Shown in pieces: positions 23,201-35,200 of a stretch of DNA of 64,000 bases. Within the stretch, counting starts at the first letter, position 1. Every line of letters begins with the position of its first letter. The notes beneath the pieces were generated by a model. That model was not told the origin of the DNA and did not search any database. It saw only the letters and a list, made by a program, of their open reading frames with translations. A program made the position numbers and the translations under genes. This DNA comes from Nageia nagi (taxonomy: Eukaryota; Pinophyta): the NCBI GenBank assembly GCA_050084985.1, contig JBITNC010000001.1:24924001-24988000 (forward strand), in the 5' to 3' direction.

Positions 23201-26200
23201 ATTTCCCAATCACACAACTATATCAGAGTAATGATCTAGAAGAGAAGATAAAATAGTTTTGCTTGGCTTACTCAAAGATTTGGCCAATGCCTATTACCCA
23301 TCAATCCATAGGACTATTGGAGATATATAGAAATGTCATGAAAGATGATGAGATCTTGAAGGTCCATCAAGAGCTATTGAGGCAACCTAACTTGGATAGC
23401 ATTATGAGGAAAGGGATTGATTTCGAAATAGCAAAATTGAGAGGAATAAATGCAATAAGGAATCTTGAACCATCATAAATAATAATGGGAATATTTCCAG
23501 AGGGACCGTAAGAGAGAACTAGAGAATATGGCACTTTCAAAGCAGCTCAATATCCAAGATCTCCATCACGACACCTTGAAACTGTAGTACACGTGATGAA
23601 AAAGGATATGCAGGAACACGAGACCACTAAGTTCCCGTTAAACACTCTCATCTACACAGTGAGAAAGAGTCCTCTTAACACTATTGATGATTTAAGACCA
23701 GATAAATCAAAGTCAAAAAGCCCAGCCAAAGTTACCAGGATGCCTAGAACACAAAGACCCTCTAGAAGGATTCTTGTTGAAAAAGACTCTAGTAGACCTA
23801 CCAATGATGAGACAGTGGACAGAACTTTGGATATAGAGGAAGGAGAATTTTTCATAAATGATCTTGTGATAGGAGAAAGTCACGACAGCAGGAGCTCCCC
23901 TAAAGGTACCAAAAAGAATGATTCAAATGATAGTAGTACTACTTCGAGCAGCTCAGATTTCAAGGGAAGTTTGAATTCTAGTAAGAGTTCTAGATCAAGT
24001 AGCTCAAGAACCAATGGTTCCAAGTCTGGTAGTTCGAAAACTAGTGGTTCGAGATAAGAAAAGAATGACGAATCCAGCAGGTGTAAATCCTCCTCCCGAA
24101 AGATCAATGGAACAAATAATTCAAAACACTCCTGTTGCTTTGGAAATTCTTAACCAATTGTATCAATCCTCTTCTGATGATGAAGAGATTATTGTTGTTG
24201 ATGAAGTTTATGAAGAAGAGACACAGGAGTCCGTGACATCACCTCCCATTGATGCTCCCCCTTCTTCCACTCACTCCCATTCACATAAGGAGAAAAACTC
24301 TTCTTCTAAGCCCAAAGATACTAAAAAGACACATCATAAAAGGCATACTCCTCATAGCAAGAAATTTGGAACAGTAGGAGGAGGAAATGGATATGACGAA
24401 GAAGGAGAGAGTGAGGAATAGAGGAAGAGAAGAAAAGCAATAAAGCATTAGGGAAAGTAAGGAAAAAAGATAATGTAGCAGCCCACAGCACAACAACAAC
24501 CAAAGCCTTCAATAGCACATCAAGGATAGTTGATGATCGTACCTTAGAAGAAAATTGAAGTGACATAGATCCCAGAGATAGAAATGCAGACTCCTGCAAT
24601 CCGAAGAGTCCCGACAAATGAGCAACGAGATTGGAATTTTGATATGAATGCTTATATGGCTAGAATGCAAGAATCCCACAAGGATGCGGTAGAGGGCGAT
24701 CAAGATATTGAGACTGAAGGAGAAGAAGGAGAGTATGGAATGGAATGTTTCCCCACCATGAGAGAGGATGGGATGATTATAGATAGACTCTTTTCAAAAA
24801 AGAAGTATCCCAAAGGTCCAGAGGACATGATTGTTAAGAACATGGGCATAAAAGCAAAAGTTGGTTGGCAAGGTTATAAGCATGTCCTTCACACTACAGC
24901 CTCTTCAATTGAGAACACAAGTTTGAAGAGAGAGCAAGAGCTCAAAGATTTCAAGAAGCAATTGATCCAAAAGAAGAACTGATAGATTCAATTCTCAAGA
25001 CCATTCATAAGCTTGGCACAGATTACTCATCTTTCTTGACCCATCAAGGGACAATAATAGCATTAAAGCCCAAAATCACAGGAAAATTGGAAAAAGCTAA
25101 CAAGAATTTTCGGATGGTTCAGAAAATGGAAAAAGAAGCATCACTATCTCTACAAGAAGGAAGGATGACTTATGCCACCCAATTTTACATCCATCATGAT
25201 TGGTTGCAAGGTACCTTGAGCAAGTATGAATATTTGGCTGAAATGAGAGCCTAGGTAGAGAAGGAAGTCAGGCAACGTATGCAAGGGTTCAAAATTGGGA
25301 TACAATTCATCCAAGAAAATGGATATGTTAGGAATGTGGATGAAATAGGCTTGGAGACTAAGAACCTACTAGATGAGCTCCTCTAACTCAAAGATGTGAA
25401 CTTGATCAAAACTGGAACAATAATTGATAATGATAGATCAATATATGCTTGGGAATATAAGATGACAGAAACCTGTAAATTGATCAAGGATTACTCTAGT
25501 AAAATGGACCTAACTGAGAAGATTCTACAAGCAGAGCTGCCAAACAAAGTTGCCTTCTTCAACTATGAACTACGACATATATGATGCCGAATGGAAGCAA
25601 TTGTTGAAGGATAACATTTAATTTCTATTGGTCACATGCATAATTTCATTGTTGATGTTGTTGTAAGACTTGGACCAAGAGAATAAGTTGAGCTCCCACA
25701 GATTCAAAGTCAATATGTTTTGTCTGTTTGGTAGTATTAAGCTATCAAAGGAATAATAATTAGAATTGGCCCTTCGGTTGTTTTCAAGGGCGTTTTGTTT
25801 GGTTAGTTCTGTCAAGCATTGTTGTCAGAATTTGACCCTTCAATTATTTTGAAAGGCATTTTTGATATTATGTCAAGTTGTCTTAGTTACTTTCAGTAAC
25901 TATTGGTTGTTGAATTAGGGCAACAATTTTCAGACTCAAATGTATAAGTACCCCTTGCGAGGTCACTTTTTATTCAAAATGGAATAGAGAGAAGCTTGCC
26001 CGAGAGCATTTGGCCTTTGGTGTTTGTTCTTAAGTTGGTGATTCTATATTGATGTTGTGATTACTATTCATTTAGTGGAGTTGTGGAATACTTTATCTGA
26101 TATCTTTAATGGTTGTTTATTCACTTGTGGGCATTTCTTTTGAAAACTTCGAGTTTTAGGGAAAGAAGAACGATTATGTTTTGAAGTGATTAAGTAACTA

Positions 26201-29200
26201 TCAGTTCCATACTTGCACGTTAAGTGTTGCATTTTGGGAAATATTTGCTTCTATGTCATTTATGTGGAATCTTGTATGTAGAACGGTGTCCAATGATTGA
26301 ATGGTGAACGTATCTCATGTTGTCCTTTACCAATGCTATGCTTCCTGCTCATTTAAAGTTGTAGTTCGGGCATTCTTGTTGTGTACCCCTTTAACTTGAT
26401 AGCTGCATGAAGATTCCAGCCAAACCCGGATCCTAGATCTTCCAAACCCTACAATATTGATGAATCGTCATCATTTGCATTGAGTCCTTTGTGTTTCTTC
26501 CATTCTCAATGTTTTCTTTCATTTATTTTCCTTTTTGTTAACAAACCCCTGCAACTTTCGTTGATGCGAACCCTAAATAGGTCTGAATAAACTTGTGAGT
26601 TAATATTCCTGTCACTTGCTTTACTAAGTTGATCAACCTACCATTTTATATCATCCAGAGGCACGATGGGTCTCTAGAAATTCTACTCCTCGATGTCACG
26701 AAGCTATAGAATTGTAGATGGTGAGTGTACAATTTCGCATGCATGGCGGAAAAGACGTTTACAGATCATCAGCTCCCTCAACTAGTTTATAGAGATTTGC
26801 ATGAGAACCGATATAGCATTAATCTTGTTGTTGCAGCATTGTCTTATCCTGGTTTGTGTTAGCAAAAATTGCATATGACTATGTATGTATTGCTTACCTT
26901 GAATAAAACATCTTCTGTTACCTCCACATCTTGTATTTTTTTTTTATATTGGTAAGAGGTGTTTTGAAAGGACCCCAAACCTTTACACAAATTAGATCTG
27001 TCACACCATGTGTGATATTTTTTGAAATATCCTAATGTTTTGTCCTTACAACAAGTGGGAGTTGAATCTAGGACTTCCCTAACAACAAATGGGAGATGAA
27101 CCTGGGACTTCCATTATACAAAGTGGGAGTTTCCATACCCAAAGTCCACCAACTCCCCTAACAAGTGGAGATGCCTCCACGTCTTGTATTACATCACAGT
27201 TTAACCCACATTATTCTCTTTCCTTCGAAAATTAACTTGATTGAATGTATTGTATTTATAATTGCATGTGTGTAATTACATAGCTGATGCATGTTCAGGC
27301 CCAAAGAGGTTGTCAGAAAGTCACAAGGAAAGATTGAAGGCAAAGAAGGGGATAATTGCAAATTGGAGCTTAGCTCTTCCACCACTTGGGAGGGTTGAAC
27401 GCACAAAGTAGTTATTATGCCATCACCAAAAGCAGTGGCTTTGGAGGGAAAAATGGGATTGTTTCTATAAGTTTTGGTACCACTAGATGTTGCATAGAAG
27501 GTTTGAGTAATAATCCCATCAACATAGAACAATATCATACATATACTTGGTTGATTTCATAGAATTATCAACAAAATTTGGTTTGCATACATCTAATGTG
27601 ATTTGAAGAAAACAGTGCCAGGTACTATATTTAAATGCTTCAGTACTCAAACTGGTAAGAAGAAACACAAATTTCTAAAACATGCATTTTCTAGGCTTAA
27701 AGATCATCAGTTCTGCCTATTGATATGTTTAGAGATAACTGTGCCTGGTACTGTATTTAAATACTTCAGCACTTAAATTAACAAGAAGAAAAAGATTTCT
27801 AGAACATGTGCATTTTCTTGGCCTAAAGACCATCAACTCTGCATCTTCATGTGTTTCGATAAAAAAAGGTTGTTTCCATTTTATCTACAAAGTGATATAG
27901 CACATCCATTTACCTAAATCCATCATCCCACATTATTGTAAAGACAATATTATTATTAGTATTTCACATGAAAACATATGTTAAGAAATATTTTGTACAA
28001 AAAGAATTTTAGGTAAATCTACAGCAAACCTTCCAAAGGAGATACTATACCTTGCAACAACAATGAAGAGCTGAATAAGCGATAAAATTGCAGTTAAGGT
28101 AGTGAACACATTGTATATTGATTAGCATCAACAATAAGTTGGAATATAGGCAATGCTCGTCATTACATGCATAAAGGATACAATTGAGAAAAAGATGAAA
28201 CCGACATGTGACCAGCTTTGTTGTTCAGTTGCAATATCCAAACCCATGTAAATAAACCTGCAAAGGTTTTACGAAGAAACCATTTAATACTAATACTCGT
28301 CACCGTGGAATATCAATTGAAAACGAAAAACCTGTTGTTTGTAACTAGTCACTATAAGTATTGTTTATAATCACAAAGAAACAAAGAAGAAAGGCTTTTG
28401 AGTACACAAATGTTTCTGCCAGAGAAGAAATTAGTTCAAAAAATCCAGCTGTCAAAGTTTGAGACTTTTCTGACAAATTTGAAAATGTATAATGCTTCAT
28501 GACCTGCATGTAAAAGATCAGCTCTTGAGAACAGGGGAATGTGTAAGCAAATACAATTGTGACCAACAGGAAAGTCATTAACTTCTTACAATTCCACAGA
28601 AAAGTATAGCAACAATTCCAGAGAGGCCAAAGCCTTCTGCCAACATGTACCTAGAAGAAAGTAGTAAATACAAGTTATTAATAGTGTGTTCGTCTGCTCT
28701 TGACAATATCAATCTTAAAAAGTCTGTTTGCACAATTGAAAGGCAAACAGCAAAAAGAAGTTAACTTACGATAAATAAGGGAAAAGCACAAATAGGCAGC
28801 ATTCCAAATTCTGAAGACTGCAAATCAAATCAATACAACGAGAAAACAGAAAAATTAAATTTGATATGGCATTTGATTGATATAATAAACAACTAAGAAT
28901 TGAAATTTGCTGGAGCATGAATAACTAGATGAGCAAAAGCAACAAGAAAATTAACAGATTGCTATAAATCTTCCACGAAATGAAGTCAGCTATAAAATAA
29001 CTTACTTGTCAACACCAAGTTCCGCATATTTGAACAAGTACACCAGAGTTAAGGTGTTCCAGAACAAAACTGCCTGAAGTATAACTATATGACAATTGAA
29101 ATGAATGGCATCAAATCTTAACTATAAAAGTACATAGGATTCAGTACAGGGTGCAGAGTTTACAATAGTCACAAGAAGCTAGTCAAGCCATGTATCTAAT

Positions 29201-32200
29201 GAAAAGAGTAAATAGAAACGCCATTATATAAGGCAACAAAATACTATGAATGCAGTCATATCGCTGAAAAACAAAGTTTCTTTGAAACAACACACTATTA
29301 AATAATCCAAACCTATATTTGAAGTAACCCTCTACAAGTAGTTTGAGAATCAATTGAAGAGCAAAAATATTCACAAATGGGAAATATGAATAATGGATGT
29401 GCTAAGAATAATTCCCAATAATCAATCAACCAAGACAGTTTCGCAAATCCCATAATAATACAATATTGAAATAAATGCCCTATACTAATGTAATAAAAAT
29501 GCCACAAGTACATGCCAATATGCAAGCCAATAATTATTAACAATCAAGAAGCTGAAATTTCAATGTTCAAGAATCCTAAAGACAATACAACCAAATCATA
29601 AAAATAAAAAAGAGGCCTTAGAAACATAGGCACACAAATATCATCAAGAAAATTACATGAGGAATAATAAACACCAGTCCATATTCGAATACAGATGTAT
29701 AGTCTACAAAATTATTGTTACTAACCTATAAAAAGTCAAACTCCAGTAAAGAGCAAAAAATAAGAATATAGTATATACTAGACAACATTACTCTTCAACA
29801 TTCTTCAATGTAGATTGTCACTAAGAATGAGAATAAACAGTCAATTCTAGAAAATTCCATGAGGAATAAGTAGGTTTGATAATTATTATGTGTGGAATAA
29901 TAATGTTGTCCCATATTGGAGGGCATATCCATTAGCCTACTAGTACTATTATTATTATTATTCTGTAAGAAGGTTAACCTCTACAGGAGAGTACATAATT
30001 AAAGTGGTTTACTAGATAATGTTACACTCCCAACATTCACCAGTGCAGATTGCATCTAAGATGAGAAAGATTGTAAAATATCAGTCAATTCTGATCATTC
30101 TAAAGGAGTAAAGGAAGGTTGTCTGGCCATAATTTAAGAACCATGAGGTCATGTCATAGTAGGAAAAATTGTCAATACTTGTGAGCCTTGCGTTGGGCGA
30201 CTCAAAATGAATAACCACCACTCAACAAGGCAAGTTTCTCGCATTTTGCAACAGGTGATGAATTGTACCAAAAACTTGCAAGTAATCATCAGGTACATGC
30301 ATTTGAGTCACAAACATCGGAAAAAAAAAAACATCAGAAAAAAAATCTTTATTTCTACTCTTAGAACTTAAAGGATAATACTAACAGCTATACGAGGTCA
30401 AAAATGTGGTCTTATAATTGTGTACTAGATTTTCTACCATATTTATCGGTAAGAAAATTTTTTGTTTAGTGTAAATAACTAAATAGTAATTGTCAAGAGG
30501 TTATTATTTAATTTATATGTTGAATGTAAGTTAGAAACAAAAAGAAGTTTCTTTCCCTTTTTAATTGCCAGCTATGATTTCTAATTCTTTCTTGTAGTTT
30601 ACAATATGCAGAAAAGGTTTTTGTTTAATTATTTTGCAAGATGACTGAAACAAAGAGATACCTTTGCTGGAAGCATTACAGAAATAGTGAAAACCTGGGC
30701 AATTCATTTGTATTGATGATGGTGATCTTACAAATGAAGGCATTAATAGAATGAAAAATCACCTTGCAAAAGTAGTTTGCCATGAAGTTGGACCTTGTGA
30801 GAAAGGGAGAAGGTGATGCGGCTAATCAATGCTTAATTAGAGGTCTTCTTGTAGAAGAAGTCAAAGAAGAGAAATATTGAAGTTATGGTAAGGCCTTATA
30901 CGACAGAAACTATGAAACCTTTGATTCCTTCATTTCTGAAAAATTTGGTGATGACAATGGTCTTCTAGCAAGCACCATTAGCCCTAGATTTAGACATCCC
31001 TTTTTTATATGCAGAAATGTTCTTAGTTCTCGACATACCTTTAAGGGTGTCGGATCATGGAACAAAGATAAGCATATAGAAGCAAAGAAGGCATGCACAC
31101 AAATTTTTGGTACTTCACCGATATCCTCTTCAATATTGCTAGGTCAACAATGCAACTTTTGTTTGTGGGTCTATATTCAAACAACCCACTTATCATAATT
31201 TGCGAGAGGCAATGCTTCAAGAAGTTGTCAACGACATGCAATTCATTATCAAAGAAGGCATGAGCAAATTTTTGGTATTTCACCAACATCCCATTCAATA
31301 TTGCAAGGTCACCATAATGGAAGCATATAGTCAATGTAAATTTTATTTGTGGGCCAATATTCAAACCACCCACTTATCATAAGTTGCGAGAGGCCATGCT
31401 TCAAGAAGTTGTCAACGACATTCAATTGATTATCAATGAATGTAAGAAAAAGTGGAAAACAAAAAAATTGGCATATAATGACATATGGATGGACTGATAG
31501 AAGGAATCAATCCCATCAACTTCCTTGATTCTTCTACAAGGTGTTTGGTATTTTTGAAGACAATTGATGCCTCCTCAAAGATTAAGAATGCATTAGGCCT
31601 TGCTAATATGACCAAGGAGGTCATCATTGAGGTAGGGCCAAAAATGTTGAACAAATAAGCAAAAACCATGTAGGTTCATGTGTGGTAGTGGAGAAAATGA
31701 TTGAGGAGAGGCATCCTACTATTTTTGAACTCCATGTGCTGCCCATTGTCTCGACCTCATGCTCAATGACCATGCAAAACTTGCTTGGATAAAATAGTTG
31801 GTGGAGAAGGCCAAAGATATACAATGAAAAATATTTGACCACACATTGGTCCTCATTTTGATACAAAATTCATCACGTTGCAATCTTGATACAAAATTCA
31901 ATGAAAAGAATGAGCATATTTGACTTAGGGTTACTCATTTTGATACACAATTCATCACGTTGCATATGAGTCAAAACATTCATTGAAAATAATGTTTGTT
32001 AGTAAGGAATAAAGATCTTCCAAATATGCACATTCACCTGAAGGCAACAACACAATCCAATGGTTGTTTCATGATGTCTTTTTGTAAGGCATTGAATGAA
32101 ATTATTTATCTAACCAGTTTAACTTTTGACTTTCATTTTCAAAAATTAGAGTTTCATGTTGTAGTTGTCAATTAACTTACTTTATTCCTCTTGCAATCTT

Positions 32201-35200
32201 TTAAGCCCTTGGTGAAAGTGCTTTGTATAGTTAACAAAGGAATTTTTGATGCAACATATATGGGCTACATTTACGAGGTAATGGATAAATCTAAAGATGC
32301 TATAGCTTTGTTCTACAAGTATATGGAAAGGAAGTACCATCCCCTTTTGGCACATTGTTGGCAGAAGATGGTTGAATCAGCTAGATAGGTTTTTGCATGC
32401 AATGGGGTACTACTTGAACCCCAAGTATTTTTACGATAAAAATTTTGTGGCATATGATAAGGTCCTAATCAGCTTGCATATAACCATTGATTGTATGTTT
32501 CCCATGGATGATGTCATGACCCCATTTTGAAAACCCTTTTCATAAAACATTTATGTTACAAAAGACATACTATCCATAAACTTAATTAATAATAGCTTAA
32601 GTTGCATTGTAATAATGGATGACGAATTAATTTTATTTCATGTTTCAGTATTGGTATTTACTGAATTGCATATTTATAATTTATTGTGTGTGGATATTGT
32701 TTTTCTTCTCTCATGTGGTTTCAAGTCATGCACTAATAGTGACATGATGCTACAAATATGGAAGGGAAATATTGCAGAAATGTAAACGAATATCGATTTG
32801 AACATGAAAATGACAACTAATCTAATGGAAATAATAGAGCATGCGCTGATAATAGAACATGAAATAGCAACAATAAGCAGATAAAGATAGGATTTTATTC
32901 AATAGTTACAGAATCATAGGCCGCTTTGAGGGGGCTACCTCCTTACAACTCCAAAAGTGAAAAAATAATGTTCAAGATCCATTTCTCCACACACTTCTAC
33001 CTATTTATAATATACTAACACTAACCCTAATAGTAACGCAAAATTGGGCCCTGCCCTTACAATCACAATATTACGGTTTACAATATAGACCGACAATTTA
33101 ATTAAAATAACTAATACTAACACTAAAATGTTAGGATATGGGATCCTAACATGCCACCCCTCTTGGGATGAAGCTTTGTCCTCAAAGCTTGAATTGTGGA
33201 AACTGTTGCTGCAGCTGATGATGTATTTCCCATGTTGCATCTTCAAGTAGCATGCCTTGCCATTGCACAAGGACTTCTGTGATGGTGCGATTACAAAGCT
33301 ACCATGAACGTTGATCCAGAACTACCTCAGGTATGACTACCATTGATCCATCCTCCGCCAACTCAAGTAATTGTGTCTGAACCCGAACCTTCGATCCAAC
33401 CACTTTCTTGAGATAGAAGATATGAAATACCGGGTGAATCTTGGAAGAAGCAGGAAGCTTCAATTTCTATGCAGCTCGGCCAATGCGCTCTAACAGCTCG
33501 TAGGGACCATAAAACTTTGGGTCCAATTTTTGAGGGCCTTTTATTTTTAAAGATTTCTGGTGATAAGGTTGCAACCTTAGACCATGTCATCTACCTGGAA
33601 CTCCCTTTCGACACGCTGCTAATCAGCCTGTTGCTTCATACGATGTTGGGCTATCTGAAGGTTATCCTTGAGCAAACGAAGAATATCATCTCGAGTAACT
33701 AATGCTGAGTCAACTGCTTGAACCTTACTGGTACCTGCAACATTTGAGGTGACTGTTGGTGGAACTTGACCATACACTGCTTCATAGGGGGTCATCTTGC
33801 TGGCAGAATGATAAGATGTATTATACCACCACTCGACGAAGGGAAGCCATCGTACCCAATGCACAAGTTGTGCTAAAGCAAAACAGTGTAAATATGTTTC
33901 CAAACATTTGTTGACAATTTCAATCTAACCATCAGTTTGCGGATAATATGCTAAGCTCATGTTTAGTTGGGTACCTCGCAGCTTGAAAAGTTCTTGCCAA
34001 AAATGGCTTGTAAAAGTGGGATCATGGTCACTGACAATCGTCTCTGGCATGCCATGTAGTTTAAAAATTGTATCCATGAATAATTGTGCCACTGTCACTA
34101 CCTTGTAGGGATGAGCCAATGAACCAAAATGAACATATTTGAATAACCGATCAACCACCACTAGAATAACTGATTTACCATTGGATTTAAGAAAGCCTTC
34201 AATGAAATCCATCGAGATATCGATCCATGTACGATTAGGTATGGGAAGAGGCTGAAGCAGTCTCGAAGTACCCACTGTCTCAACCTTTTGTCATTGACAC
34301 ATATCACAAGCTGCCACAAACTGCTTGATATCCAATTTATACCTGCCCAATAAACGACCGTGCAACTCGTTTATAAGTTTTCAGAAATCCGTCATGTCCT
34401 GATGTAGGTGTGGAATGCAATTTGGCAAGTATTTCTAATTTACATATTGAAGAAGATGATAACAAAATTCGACTTTTGAATCTCAAAATACCATCATGCC
34501 ATGTGGTGTGGTTTACTTGTGGGATCTTGAGTGATTTGTTTTAACAATTCTTGAATGGAGCTATCCTCTGCCCACTCCTATTTAACCTTATCCAACCATT
34601 GAGGGATAGGAGACGAAAGAGCTTGCAATGCTACCTAATCTTCAAATTTTCTGGGCAGAGCATCAGCAACCACATTCTCTTTACCTTTACGGTATACTAT
34701 CTCATAATCCTACCCCAATAGTTTGGTCACCCATTTTTGTTGCTTGGACGTAGAAATATGTTGCTCAATAAAAAACTTCAAACTGTGATGATCCGTGAGG
34801 ATGATGAAATGGCGGCCAATGAGATATGGTCTCCAGCATTGAACTACATGAATGATGGCAAGCATTTCTTTTTCATAGGTGGATTTACCTAAATTTTTAC
34901 CAAAGAGTGCTCTACTAGTGAACGCCAAGGGACACCCCTCCTGCATCAATACTGCACTGATTCCTACTCCACAAGCATCACTTTCTATCACAAAGGTTTT
35001 AGAAAAATCTGGGATTGCCAATACCGGGGTGGAACACATTGCATCCTTGAGCTTAAGAAAAGTTGCCTCAGCTTGAGGGGACCATTGGAATGCATTCTTT
35101 TTCAACAACATTGTTAGAGGTGCTGCAGTCTTACCATAATCTTTCACAAATTTCCTATAATAGCCTGTCAACCCCAAGAATCCTCGGAGACTTTTCAAAG

